Positions 11,196 to 24,535 of a stretch of 64,000 nucleotides of DNA are shown here, in pieces; within the stretch, counting starts at the first letter, position 1, and the number at the start of each line of letters is the position of its first letter. The notes under the pieces are model-generated. The model saw only the letters and a program-made list of their open reading frames with translations. It ran no database searches and was not told the DNA's origin. Position numbers and translations under genes: made by a program. Source of the stretch: Cylicocyclus nassatus (Eukaryota > Nematoda > Chromadorea > Rhabditida > Strongylidae); assembly GCA_958299035.1 (NCBI GenBank), contig CATQJL010000316.1:17089676-17153675 (forward strand), read 5' to 3'.

Positions 11196-13458
11196 TTAGA
11201 TTGGTCCGAAAGTTTTGTTCCACCATCTTCAAAAAATCATAACTTTTTCACAACATGATGCTTTTGCATATGTAAAACCTTTTTGGAGAGCAACTTATGC
11301 GTTTCTAATGCTGCCTTGGCAGCGATCTAAGAAGCTTTGATCGCAGAGATAAAATTGGGAAAAGGAAATCACTTCAAGTTCGCAATTTTTAAGCAAGCCC
11401 GTTAAAAAATCCAAAAAGTGTGCCATAAAATCTCAGCCATTATCCTAGACTTTTTGATTTCCTCTTTATACAGTGCTTGCCATAGCTATAAAGCCACCCT
11501 GAAAATCACTGTAATTTGCTCTCTTTTCTTCGAAATTGTCTGAAAAACCACTATTCTGTGTGCAAACTAACGTTGTATCATTGACCAGAACGGCTCCCAA
11601 TTTCATTGGTTTTGGCCGGAGAAAAGTTGAAAATTTGAAAAAAGGGGTTCCCAAGGCTGGTCACAGCTATAAAGCCACCTCTCATTTCCAATCAGTACTA
11701 CGTTTTTTGAACCTGAAATTTTTTGTACATATACAACATCAAAGTATTAAACATTTGTCACGCTTGGAAGCAGTCGCCTTTTCAAAAAGGAGATTCATCC
11801 TCATTTTTTGCTTCAAAATGTATAAAAATTATAATGCTTGAAAAAACTGCTTTTTACCGAATTTTCAAGCATTTGTTTAACTCGAATGAAGGTCCTAGGC
11901 TTCGCCGAGCCTTTGCAATGAGTATGGTGAAAAGTGCTGGACTCAACATTGCGTAATCGCTGATCTTGATGAACGAGCCTCATCTTATCGAGGTGTAAGC
12001 ACGCTTCTGAGACGCAAAACTTGATTTCTGACGCGCGAAAATTTTCGGTTGAAAGTTGACACCTTGTTCGCATGGTGACGTACTCATGCGGAAGCTGTCA
12101 GACTTTTTACAAAGACGTAATTGCAGCATTGAACTTAGAACGCTTTGCCTGCAGTTCGGTAGTACGCAGCGTATTTCACATGACTTCAAATTTTACTGCT
12201 TTAAACTCTTCTTCAAGTCAATCTTACAAAACTGTCAGGAATACTAGAATTTTGAAGTTTTGAGCGGTTTTCAGATCGATGGAGAGGTCGGAGTGCGTCA
12301 TGATCAGGCAGAGTGCACCACTCATTTTTGGAAGAAAAGCGTTCAAGGCGGAACCAAAATCCTGAGAGTTGCGATGATGTTCAAGCTATGCGCACGAGTC
12401 TATCGTTGTACAAGCGACGTGCTGAGCACGTGACAGAGCTTTTCGGGCATTAGAACTCAATTTCTGCGGTTTGAAAACTCATCTACCTGAAGGTGGCGTA
12501 GAGGCTCATTTATCGGTATCAGCGACTAAGCTATGTTGACTCCTGCGCTTTTCACCATATCCATTGTAAGGGCTCGGCGAAGCCTAAGAGCTTCATTTGC
12601 GTCAAACAAATGCTGAGAAATTCGGTAAAAAGGCAGTTTTTCCAAGCATTATAACTTTTTATACATTTTGAAGCAAAAAATGCAGGATGAATCTCCTTTT
12701 TGAAAAGGCGACTGCTTCCACGCGTGATAAATGTTTAAAATCTTGATGTTGTATATGTACAAAAAATTTCAGTTTCAAAAAACGTAATACTGATTGGAAA
12801 TGAGAGGTGGCTTCATAGCTGTGACCAGCCTTGGGAACCCCTTTTTTCAAATTTTCAACTTTTCTCCGGCCAAAACCATTGAAATTGGGAGCCGTTCTGG
12901 TCAATGATACAACGTTAGTTTGCACACAGAATAGTGGTTTTTCAGACAATTTCGAAGAAAATAGAGCGAATTACAGTGATTTTCAGGGTGGCTTTATAGC
13001 TATGGCCAGTACTGTAGCTGAGGATTTGTGCTGATCGAGTTGTTGTTTTGAAAGTTATGATTTTTTAAAGAAAATGCCAAAAAAATCAATTTTCTAAAGA
13101 AACTGATTTTTTGGCATTTTTTCCTGAAAATCATAACTTTTCTAGGAAGAACTCCATCAGCCCGAATTTTGCTTGTATGAAAAGAGGGGATAAGAAAACC
13201 TAGGCCATTGGCTTTTTTGTATTCTATGGCACACTTTTGGATTTTTTAACGGGCTTGCTTAAAAATTCCGAACTTGAAGTGATTTCCTTTTCCTAATTTT
13301 ATCTTTGCACTCAAAGCTTATTAAATAGCAGCTAAGGCAGCATCAAAAAGTGCATGGACTGCTCTTTCCAAAAAGATTTTATATATGCCAAAATATCGTG
13401 ATGGAAGGAAGTTATGACTTTTTGAAAATATTGGGACAGAACTTTCGGACCAACCTGA
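11196..13458. mobile_element. Large mariner-like palindromic element, 2.26 kb
   Basis: Ends TTAGATTGGTCCGAAAGTTT and AACTTTCGGACCAACCTGA, flanked by TA. The two halves are inverted copies of each other: frames at 11536-11841 (+) and 12659-12949 (-) translate to nearly the same peptide, and the TTCGCCGAGCC motif at 11902 recurs inverted near 12580. Arms of about 1 kb surround a centre near 12.3 kb. No transposase domain is recognisable. Confidence 0.8.
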
Positions 13459-13551
13459 TATAATTGTTTTTTCTTTATATCAAAATACAATTATATGTTG
13501 TCGTAACTTCTGATAAATATACCTCACTTTTTGTCATCCACGGAAATAATA

Positions 13552-15085
13552 TTGGGTTGTTCGTCAATTCCCTTTTAATTTCTAACCGCAGTAATCATAT
13601 ACCTTTTAATTCTAAACAGGCTTCAAAGTATTATTCGATAGAGCAAGGCAAGCTCTATAAGGTGATGTTATTGCTTTCACATCAGTTTAAATCTACCTCA
13701 AGTTCAAAGCCAAAAACTAAAAGGTTCAAGTGCCCGAAAAATTGAGAAAATTGTAACTCCGTCCCAAATCCTTCAAAAATCCTAACCTCACGTATACATT
13801 TCCATATTAGACATTTACATACAAGGTGTCCTAAAAAAGATGTGCCTGTTTAATTTGTTAATGACTCTTTTGTAATAAAATTTATTGGGAAGAGCTTCAG
13901 GTACCGTTCTATAGAGCTGGCTTCAACTTAGGTCTGTGCTATAGAGCAAACCCCAATCGCTTTTTATTAATGTACGATCGATTACGGAAATTTCAAGCAT
14001 GTGGTGCCACTGTAAAAAAAAGCTGCCATTTCAAAAATTCTCAAGAAATGTGAAAACTTGTGTGATAGGGTTTACATAGACGCTGGGTTCAGTACTCACC
14101 TATCAAGATTGCAAAGCTTTAAACGGTTGAACCACACCTTTTAGGAACGTTGAAAAAACGGCCGCTACTGTTTATCTCGCATAACATTTTAATGAAGTGT
14201 TATGTAAATTTCAAAATTTATATTCAACATCTGCAAATATAATTACCCCAGAATGAAAGTCTTCGAGTTGTTTCGTTTCCTAATTGAGGCAAATTATGAC
14301 CTTTCATAACTTAAAAACCTCTTTAAAGATTCCACCGTAATCCCACAGTGATGGAGAGCAGTCGGTAATCCGCCCCATACCGCCCAAATCTAAGCTTAAC
14401 CCACCTCTACAAAGTGTCGCGTAATGCTTCTCGAAAGACTTTATTTAATGAGAGTTATTAGCAATTAAACAGTATCTTTTGAGGCACCCTCTGTATTGTT
14501 GCTGTATTTTTTAGTCGGTTACAAACCAAGAAAACAAAAAATTTTTGCTTTTGCCAAAGTGATGCTGCGCTGTTCCCATATTATCGTGTAGACCGACCTG
14601 TAGAAGTTGAAAAGTAATTTTTCTGTTTTATGCAAGCTCTAGTCTTGAGAAAAGTCTTGAGAAATGTAGATCATAGTGTGAGATATCCGAATAAAAGATG
14701 CTGTATTCGATATTTCTCGAGACCTAGAACTTATAGAAAGCAGAAAATTCACGTTGTGAAAATTCTCGTTTTTTGCTTTCTGACCGAGTGAAATAGAGCA
14801 AAATTATACATAAATGTCTGATGTGAAAATTGTATACGTGAGCAAGTTAGGATTTTTGCAGGACTTTTTTGATTGACTGGCGATTTTTACGATTTTTCGG
14901 GCAATTACTCCATAGTTTTGGTTTAAAGCTCGAGATGGATTGAAGATGATGTAAAAACGAGAAGGTCATCTTAGAGAGCTTGATTTGCTCTACCACTCTT
15001 TAATGCTAAAAAACCATTTAAATTCAAGGTGTGCATGACTTTTTGCGGTTAGAATCTAAAAGGCATTTATTTCCGGGCAAGCTAA
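13552..15085. mobile_element. Old mariner-like palindrome with a nested element
   Basis: A diverged relative of the 946-bp family. The left end is TTGGGTTGTTCGTCAATTCC and the right end TTATTTCCGGGCAAGCTAA. Shared internal blocks include AACCGCAGTAATCATATACC and AGAGCAAGGCAAGCTCTA. It is longer than its relatives because 13822-14493 is a separate insertion. Confidence 0.65.
13822..14493. mobile_element. TA-flanked GGTGTCC palindromic element, copy 1 (nested)
   Basis: Ends CAAGGTGTCCTAAAAAAGAT and ATCTTTTGAGGCACCCTCTG, with TA on both sides. It belongs with 52474-53157 and the split copy at 47238-51724. Inserted in the older element 13552-15085. Confidence 0.7.
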
Positions 15086-17836
15086 TTTTTAAAATGTAAG
15101 TCAAAATTAAATTTTCCTCTTCCACTATTTCAAACTGTTTTTCCTTACATTTCAGTGACGGTTGAAAAGCGAAGGCGCATGCAAAGGGGCAAAAAGGCTC
15201 TTGAAAGAAATTGATTCTTAGCCAGGGCTCAGCAGCACAGTTGACACAGGCCAAGCCGGTTATCGTTTTGCGGGACCAAAGGAGAATGCTTGAAAAATGC
15301 TAGAGAATGCTTGTCAGTGCAATGGCCCCACAACATGTCTTTAGGCGTAACAAATTACACATAATCTACGTGGACACAAGTTTGGGCTGCAAGTTGTTAA
15401 TGAGGTTGTCCTCGTGCTAAAAGGTACAGCAAGTAGCGTTTCTATTTCCTCCGACTAGTACAAGTTTAACGATTTTGGGGTCCACGTTTAATGGGCTATT
15501 TTCTTCTTCAGTGTACGCAACATGTTCACATTTAGGCGATTTGAGGTTTAAACTTCATAAAGGTCGTTAGCTTTCCCAAAAATAGCATTTTCTTTCCGCT
15601 GTGTATTTTACTGATAAAGCCTTTCTACTATTCCAAATCCAAGTAACGAAAAGTTATAAGCGGATTAAAGGCAGCGCTCAGACAAAACTTAACCCCTTCA
15701 ATTAGTAACTATCCCGAATGCCCTAGGAGAGGGCCATTTGCGCTCTGGACCTCCAACGTTGTCTTTGAATGGGGAATGGATAAACTTGAAACAGCGCAAG
15801 TGCTTTCAAGCCACGCCCGAATCCTCTCGTGCTCCGCCCACCTAGGAAGAAAAAGCCGCCTGGACTTTTGAGTAGGGCCCAAAAATGGGTATTTTTGAGG
15901 ATTTCGCACAATTTGAACTTCATCCCCGGTCAGTTATGTTGGGGAGAGCAAAATTTAATGCTTCGTCCATGACACAGCGTGTCAGCTTTCCCCTCAGAAA
16001 TAACACGTATTCCCCAACTAAGTACCCTTAATCACAATTCTGTGAAGTCTCTTTTACAGCACCTACCCAAAACACGCATGAAACTACATCGACTTTGAAC
16101 ATGCTAAGAACGTTGAGACTTATTTTTATTGCACAATGCGGAAAATGCGGTTCACGTGATTCAACGGGTATTGGCCCTGTGTCACGCGAGAAACAGGATG
16201 CCAAATGCAGATAAGATGAGCCTTTAGAGTACGCACCAAGTCCAGGGCTCGGCATGAGGTGGCTTTTTCAATTTCAAAAACGAAGTCTTCGTGGACTTCG
16301 CCACTATAATACGATAAATATGACGCGATCATTAATGAATAGAAACGAATAACAGAAATAATGGAAAAAACGTAAAGAAAACATTGAGCAGACGGAAAGA
16401 ACTGAAAATGTCCGTATTCTCTGAATTGGCGGCATGCTGTGTCCGGCGCGCACCCTTGCGCGCTTGGAGCAGGCTTGCCGCCGCCATACAAAATATCTGT
16501 AACTAGGCGAGGAAGAGGGGGGTTCAGGGATATTCAAAAACTCAGTTGTAGAGTTTTTGATGTAGAACAAAGTTATGTGAAACAGTGGAAGAAACTTATG
16601 TGAAGAAAGGGAAATCTATGACTTTTTCTTTTTACAGCCACCTCAGGCGGCTGTCCAGATGGCTGGAAAGCCACCTAGCTCCGAAACAATTTGCCACGCC
16701 TTCAGTTCACATAACTTTTTCATAATTTTTCGCACATAGTCCTATCCCTATTGCCCATCTACGCACCAATTTTGGTGTCATTTCCTTTCCTCTTCGATGT
16801 AAACAAGTCTTTTGTTTTTTTTCGGGCAAGTTTGAAACCGCGCGCTTAAGCGGCGAATCTGTTGAAACAGGAGATTTTCGATTTTCGCAAGAATGGGATC
16901 GATAAGGCAGGAATGACAATTCGCGTTTTTTTTTTATAGAAGATGAAAGGTACATAAAGGAAGAAGGCCTTTGTGTGTGTAGAAGGAGGGGGGGGGGGGT
17001 TGCGCTTAAACGATATCCCCCTCAACAATTACAGAATGCGTACTTACTTATAGGACCCTTTTTATGTGAGCATTCAATTCCCTTCCCCCCCCCCCCCTTT
17101 CCAAATTTTCAATGCGCAGTGGCTCAGCAGATTTTTAAACTCCACAATCTAATTGGCCATTTTGGTGGATGGAAAGAAACGAAATATTATGTTGCGTAAC
17201 AAATTTTCATAAAGTTTTGTGCCGCCTTCTAAACGTAAGAGGTGCAAAATGTGGCTTAAAAGAGTCCCTTGAAAAATGATTAGCTGGCGATTTTTAATGG
17301 GTTAGACTCATCCGAGCTCCGCTTGAATGAGCTTTCATAAGACGATCGCTTGTCAACGAACGTTCAAGGCGAGCTGCCTTGTTGGAGCATATAGAGCTGT
17401 TGGAGCTTATACACACAACACAGGCAACCCATCCTCCTTGCCAATTTGTAAGAATTCTGCACATGTTTATGCAACTGGGCTTGTCCTTACTCAGTGGTAG
17501 GAATGCATTTTTATGAAATGGCACTCCAAGCATTATTAAGTTAATAATAGTCAAAACGCAGACTAAAAAGTTAACACATAAAGATCTACATAATGCATAT
17601 CATCTACTTTGCAGAACAGCGGTATACTCCATGTCTGTAGATGGAAAGGGCGAAATTTGACTTTCTAATATGCCTGACATCAAATAGTTCGGTGTTGTGA
17701 AAACTTTGATAAAGACAATTACATTGATGTAACCATATTAATCTTTGCTGATATAACTTTATAGGATAAACAATAAGTACAGTATTCGAGCGTGTTTGTC
17801 TTCAAGATAGCCCTGGATCGTCAGAAAATTTTGCAG
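15086..17836. other. Intronic stretch upstream of exon C
   Basis: No gene recognised. CAGGGCTCAGCA or CAGGGCTCGGCA-type ends occur near 15224 and 16243 (compare the hAT-like MITE at 61033). Homopolymer G and C runs lie near 16987-17000 and 17083-17098. A stretch at 17131-17199 is open but does not resemble M13. Sequence just upstream of 17837 (17783-17836) is open in the exon frame, so an alternative, longer exon C cannot be excluded. Confidence 0.4.
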
Positions 17837-17946
17837 CAAATCGCAATGAGTACGGCAAGCTAGATAACAGTTTACCAGAAGATTTTCTTACGAAACATTC
17901 CTCAAACATGCTGCTCACGCAAAAAATGTATGAAGAACCCCTGAAA
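17837..17946 (+). CDS. M13 metallopeptidase exon C
   Basis: A 110-nt exon between an AAAATTTTGCAG acceptor and a GTAAGC donor. It starts with CA, completing an Ala codon begun by exon B. It then reads NRNEYGKLDNSLPEDFLTKH and on to MYEEPLK, ending at a codon boundary. The opening aligns with the G-R-x-[YF]-x-K-x-G-x-L segment that follows the zinc motif in neprilysins. The rest corresponds to the helical linker before the second zinc-ligand motif. Acceptors at 17783, 17807 and 17825 keep the same frame; 17837 was chosen because it has the best nematode-like 3' splice site and gives the tightest alignment. The Cys usually found at the end of this segment is absent. It is separated from exon D by a 63-nt intron. 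Confidence 0.72.
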
Positions 17947-18009
17947 GTAAGCTGGCTTCTATTATTCTTCTATTTAAACACTCCTTTTTGTAATAAATTG
18001 TCTTTGCAG

Positions 18010-18093
18010 AAACTAGGCTACTTTGATTACAAATTGCAAATAACTGTAGAGGAAAATTTCGCCGATACTCAAGGAATAAAGTTGATTTACAAG
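18010..18093 (+). CDS. M13 metallopeptidase exon D (ENxAD zinc-ligand motif)
   Basis: An 84-nt, phase-0 exon between TCTTTGCAG and GTAACC. It reads KLGYFDYKLQITVEENFAD followed by TQGIKLIYK. EENFADTQGIK matches the M13 signature E-N-x-A-D-x-x-G-[LI]. The first Glu of ENFAD is the third zinc ligand, and the Asp four residues on orients a zinc-binding His; both are present. With HEMMH (exon B) and HSPxxxR (exon F) this indicates an enzyme with a complete catalytic set rather than an inactive homologue. Exon D follows exon C after a 63-nt intron, a normal nematode intron size, in contrast with the multi-kb introns elsewhere in the gene. Confidence 0.87.
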
Positions 18094-18118
18094 GTAACCT
18101 GTAACATTTTCTAAAAAA

Positions 18119-19187
18119 CTAGCTGGCATACCCGGTCTTGCCCGGTTTATGAGCCACGGAGCCAGAGGAAGGAGGGGGAGCGCATAAAATATGTGTTCTG
18201 CTTCAAAACCTACGCCTTTCCATTTTTCATACTCAGGGCTCGGCACGAGTTGACACCAGGGACAAAACGAAGTCCAGTCCCGTTTGAACTTGAACTCGTA
18301 CGAAGTCCCCTTTGACCAGACCCTTCAGTAATTTTAAATTACGTAAAAGCACGTAGTAGGCTTTTCATGCATGCTGATTACATGAAACAACTTTTTACAG
18401 CTTTTTGAGCTTTTCAAGTGGTTGAATCACATCTCGAGAAGCAAAAAAGCCGACTTTTCTATTTCGGAGCGAACCGAGTACTTTTCAAATGGCTATAAAA
18501 CAGTGAAAAGATAACATTGTGAAATTGTTTCTTTTCTGTATGTAAACTTTACGGTCTAGATACATTTCATGTAAAAAAGTATGAAACTTATGTAAGCAAA
18601 GTGCTCAATCGGTTCACGCGCAGAGTCTATAAAAAACATATGGTCAAGAGTTGCACAAACTTTGAGTTTTATCTATAGATATATAAAACTCAAACACTTA
18701 CCTTTGTTTGTTAGGATATTTGTGGCTTATAGACTCTTTTGTATATAAACCGAAAAGGCTGAAAATCTTTCCCCTATAAACAAGAAACGGCGCAGAAGAT
18801 AGGCTACTTTTCTCAACGACTCGCTGGGTCCTTCTATCGATTTATTGATTTGTTTACTTACATCCAAGAAAATGAAAGCTCTTCACTTACCATCAAATCA
18901 TTTCCCCAAGTGAAGTAGGAGAGAGCGATAGAGACCATTTACATTTTGCGGCAAAGACGATGCGATCTGGTTACGATGAGAGGCGATCAAGAAGGAAGAC
19001 AACAACTACGGTACCACGAGTGAGGAGAAACAGGGAGGAGGAGGAAAAAGGAGCGAAATAGGAAGAAAGATGGAAAGGGGAACGAGAATTAAAATGAAGA
19101 GTGAGGGACGAATTGTGAGCTCGAAGACGTTTTGATCACTACGCCGGGCCAGTTGCCAATGCCCGGACTGGACCGGAAATGTCTGCT
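18119..19187. repeat. CTAGCTGG...CCCGG-terminated repeat (R2, related to R1 terminus)
   Basis: Begins ACTAGCTGGCATACCCGGTC and ends near GGACCGGAAATGTCTGCTAG. An internal block, GGTCCTTCTATCGATTTATT (18827 onwards), recurs at 51370 in a shorter copy (about 51200-51613) that ends CTGGACCGGGAAAGTCAACT then AGT. A CAGGGCTCGGCACGAG motif lies at 18234. Purine-rich AGGAGGAGG sequence occurs near 19020-19080. Non-coding. Confidence 0.5.
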
Positions 19188-19208
19188 AGTATATACATAT
19201 TTATATTT

Positions 19209-19581
19209 CAGTGGCGTACCGAGGGGGGGCCGGGGGGGCGCCCCCCCCCCCCCCGAGAACGGGTCGCGAAATTTTTGAAAATTACTTACATGCGTTATAA
19301 AAATGTGCAAATGACTTGTTCATTTTTGTAAACAATTAAAATAATTTTTAAAATTTTTTAAAAATTCAAATTAGCCTTATAAAAAAATTTTTCGGGGGCG
19401 TGGCGTCAGCCACGCCCCCTTTTTCCAGATTTTATGGGTTTGGGGCCCGCAAAATTGTTGAGAAGCCCCCCCCCCCCCCCAAAATTTTTTCGGAGTGCGT
19501 GGCTAACGCCACGCACCTTCATTTGAAAATTTTTTTGCCGCGCCCCCCCCCCCCCGAGCCGAAATCCTGGGTACGCCACTG
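19209..19581. mobile_element. hAT-like non-autonomous element, copy 1
   Basis: 373 bp with terminal inverted repeats CAGTGGCGTACC and GGGTACGCCACTG and an exact 8-bp target duplication TTATATTT on both sides. This is diagnostic of hAT-type transposition. Long C/G homopolymers near both ends; inner sequence is AT-rich; no transposase. Confidence 0.9.
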
Positions 19582-19601
19582 TTATATTTATATATATATA
19601 T

Positions 19602-19969
19602 CAGTGGCGTACCCAGGATTTCGGCTCGGGGGCGGGGGACGCGACAAAGAAATTTTCTAATGAAGGTGCTTGGCGTTAGCCACGCACTTATTTTTGAGGT
19701 GTTTCTCAAAATATTAAAAAAAAATATAAAAATATATCTCAATTATATTGTCCCCGACCCCTAAAATCTGGAAACGAAAAAAATTTTTTCCAAGGCTAAA
19801 ATGAATTTTTAAAAAATTTTAAAAATTATTTTAATTATTTACAAGTACAAACAAGTCATTTGCGCATTTTTATAACTCATGTAAGTAACTTTCAAAAATT
19901 TCGCGACCCGTCCTTGGGGGGGGGGCGCGCCCTCCCCCCCGCCCTCCCCCCCCCCTCGGTACGCCACTG
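19602..19969. mobile_element. hAT-like non-autonomous element, copy 2 (opposite orientation)
   Basis: 368 bp, same family as the previous entry but inverted relative to it. Ends CAGTGGCGTACCCAGGATTT and CGGTACGCCACTG, with ATATATAT on both sides. That repeat lies in an AT microsatellite, so the duplication is less diagnostic. The pair could fold back across 20 bp. Degenerate relatives lie at 32762 and about 60110-60480. Confidence 0.85.
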
Positions 19970-20223
19970 ATATATATATATATAGATAGATAGATAAATT
20001 ACAACAACAATAATAGGTTTGAGGTAAGAGGTAGTTCACAAGGGAATTGTCAAAATTCGAAGCAGCCAATCCTAGCAACTATATACCGTCGAACACTGCA
20101 TGGAGGACTGGGTACATATCCGCCTCATCTGTTTCTCGGCTTCCTACACGAAGTTATGCCCCTCGATTCTGCCATGGGGCCGCCGCGCCTCATAAGTACT
20201 GCTGACCCACTAGGTGAGAAAGT

Positions 20224-20300
20224 GGATTCATAGCGCAGTAGTAAGTGTGCAAACGCTAAGACAAGCTACCTTTTTGTCCGCGAGTTCGATTCCTTTTGCT
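20224..20300 (+). repeat. tRNA-like (SINE-head-like) sequence, left arm
   Basis: TAGCGCAGTAGT at 20231 resembles a pol III A box (TRGCnnAGynG). GAGTTCGATTCC at 20282 is a near-consensus B box (GGTTCGAnTCC). The 50-nt spacing is tRNA-like. A clean cloverleaf acceptor stem is not evident, so a tRNA-derived repeat is more likely than a functional tRNA. Confidence 0.5.
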
Positions 20301-20663
20301 TGCTACTTTTTTACAACCCATTCCCCATATCTATATTGCTAGCGCGAACATAAGTGGTTAAAAGATAAGTCAACATTCAAAAACTTCGAAATCTATATTT
20401 TTTCTGTGATTTGAGAGTGCGAGCCAATTCGGATAAAAAAGCGTACTCAAGCCTTTTGACCGAAAAATTCTATCGCGTCCTGCCAAAAATTAGGTTTCTG
20501 TTTATCAGAAGCTGCTTTTGCCATGATCATCCTCAGTTCTCAAGGGAGTTTGTACGATAAAAAATGAAGTTCCCGAAATTTTTAGATGTTGCATCATCTT
20601 TTTAAACGCGTAAGGGACTCCGCGTCAGCAATATAGATATTGGGAATGGGCTGCAAAAGAGTA

Positions 20664-20742
20664 TCAAGCAAAGGAATCGAACTTGTAAACAAAAAATAGC
20701 TCGTCTTATAAGTCTGCACAGTTACCAAAGCGCTATATGTCC
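20664..20742 (-). repeat. tRNA-like sequence, right arm
   Basis: On the minus strand TAGCGCTTTGGTAA (A-box-like, 20722-20735) precedes AAGTTCGATTCC (B box, 20673-20684). It is the mirror partner of 20224-20300. Confidence 0.5.
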
Positions 20743-20892
20743 ACCTTGATTTCTAGGCGAGCGAGCTGTACTTATGATGAGCGTCAGACCACGGCGGAAT
20801 TGAAGGTCATAACTTCTTGTAGGGGACCGAGAAGCAGATAACGAAGGCGGTAGTATGTATTCAGCCCTCCATGGAGTATTTAACGATATACG

Positions 20893-21777
20893 GCTTGCTG
20901 TGATGCCACTTCGAATTTTGACCATTTCCTTGTCAGCAGAATATTGTCTCGAACAAAGATCACACACGGTGGTAGTGGACCTTAACAGGCATTGTGATAG
21001 TAATAGTAATGTGATAGTAATCATAGCAATTGCACAGTTCTTTTGAAATTTACGAAAACGTTTCGTTTTGACAAATGTAGGCAGCTGCTAATCAATATCA
21101 CTAACCTATACATTTTTCCTTGCTCAAGCATAGCTTTTTTAACTTTCTTCACTCGGCTCAGTTTCCTTAACTTTCAGTAGTACGACCGCTTCCAGTCGTG
21201 TGGGAGGCAAAGCCTTTTTTGATTATTATCAATATTTTCTGATAGTAATAAAAAACTGTTACGTAACAGGACCTTCTTCTATTAGAAAGTGCAGAAAACT
21301 CAATTGGTAAAAAAGTGGTGACTTTTCGTGCAAGATTTCATTTGATAATATTGCTGACAACTAAGTTTTGCAACTGCTTTTTTGACTCAGTCTTTTTGGA
21401 TATGACGCACTCAAACTTTGGCAGTATATAGAGCGCAAATTTACTAAATTTTAAGAATATTTGGAGTTATAAGCCAAAATAAACAGCAGACTAAACCATG
21501 AGAAATAATCCGGAATCGTGTACGAATTTTTGCTAGAGGTTGACTCAATTGGGTCACCAAGAAAGAAATAGAATTTAGGGGCTCATGATTTGGCGCCCTC
21601 ACAAATTCGAACGAATAACCATTAATGGCTGAGGAGTCAGAACTACAAAAATCCTCGAGCCTTTTCATATTGAGGTTATTTGACCTGCTAAACACAAATA
21701 TCTTATTCATTTGTTGCATCAACGCCTCTTTCCTTGGTTGGAGTGAGACCCTATATTGTACGATTACAGTAATCTTA
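20893..21777. other. Intronic stretch, no gene recognised
   Basis: Short open frames only (for example 21444-21833 -), with no recognisable domain or splice-flanked coding signature. Confidence 0.4.
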
Positions 21778-21980
21778 GGCCCCGGACAGACTTCACACGA
21801 TTTGATCGTCGCGACTGAATAGCGACGGGACAACTGTTACAACATCATTCCATGCCGATCAACTTGCATTTCGGTTGTTATACTTTTCCAGCCCGAAATT
21901 TTTGAATGTGAAATGAAAATGAATGTAAAAGTCGGCGATTGAGTCGCGACGATCAAATCGCGTGAAGTCTGTCCGGGGCT
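21778..21980. mobile_element. PIF/Harbinger-like MITE, 203 bp
   Basis: Terminal inverted repeats GGCCCCGGACAGACTTCAC and GTGAAGTCTGTCCGGGGCT with a TTA target duplication on both sides. The inner motif CGATCAAATCGCGTGAAGTC is related to the 43.65 and 44.26 kb MITEs. A 3-bp TWA duplication fits PIF/Harbinger. Confidence 0.8.
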
Positions 21981-22366
21981 TTACAGGAAAGCCCTTATCA
22001 CGCAACTTCAGTATAGTTTTCGTGATCAGCATGTCGGAAAACCCCCTATGCCAATTTTCAGCCAAACCTGTCAAATTTTATAATCTTTCTCTTTATACCA
22101 TATGCTTATGGTAACCCTCACTGCAGCATCAGAATTTGATAGAGCAGCAGCTGTGTTCGTAGCTTACGTCATATCCAACACAATGGCAAGATTGGAATGG
22201 GCCATTTTGAGTGGGAGGGAATTTATTGAATGCGTTGCAAAACTTGGTCTCCTTAGAGATTAAGTTTTGCAACGCATTATTAGAACGCATTACATTTATT
22301 AGATTAGATTAACGCATTAAAATGTACTTAACTACTCATTTTTATCAATACTTAGGTCATCAGTAA

Positions 22367-22570
22367 GGCCCCCGCCAGAGTGCCGAAGCCACGCCAGTGC
22401 TAGGCCGGCGCCGAGCCCGCTTTTGATCGAACGTGTATTTCGTTGGGGCGGGACCCTGGCTGAGAACTAGGCCAGCTAGCCCCGCCCCAACGAAATACAC
22501 GTGTATCGATCGAAGCGCTGACTCGGCGCCGGCGTAGCGCTGGCGTGGCTTCGGCACTCTGGCGGGGGCC
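22367..22570. mobile_element. PIF/Harbinger-like GC-rich MITE, 204 bp
   Basis: Nearly perfect palindrome: GGCCCCCGCCAGAGTGCCGA at the left and its complement at the right, flanked by TAA. Strikingly GC-rich against AT-rich surroundings. Inner arms carry CGAACGTGTATTTCGTTGGG and its complement. Confidence 0.85.
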
Positions 22571-22671
22571 TAAGAGCTTACAAAAAGAAGAACGGTCTAT
22601 AATAAAACAAGACACTTTGTAGGCAGCATGCTCTGAAGATCTTACCACTCCTGTAAGCTCTGTGTTTCCTG

Positions 22672-24535
<1,864 letters not shown>

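Larger units (their letters stand above)
20082..20892. repeat. Palindromic element with a tRNA-like sequence in each arm
   Basis: Arms of about 390 bp (20082-20466 and about 20480-20892) are inverted copies: TGCATGGAGGACTGGG pairs with the complement near 20865, and CCCATTCCCCATATCTATAT recurs inverted near 20630. Each arm holds A-box and B-box-like motifs with tRNA spacing (see the two sub-entries). No coding sequence. Confidence 0.65.

Noticed and set aside
11536..12949. Pair of about 100-codon similar frames on opposite strands
   Set aside because: Same explanation: arms of the palindromic mariner-like element.
17131..17199. Splice-acceptor-preceded open stretch as an extra M13 exon
   Set aside because: The peptide does not resemble the family, and exon B joins exon C in phase without it.
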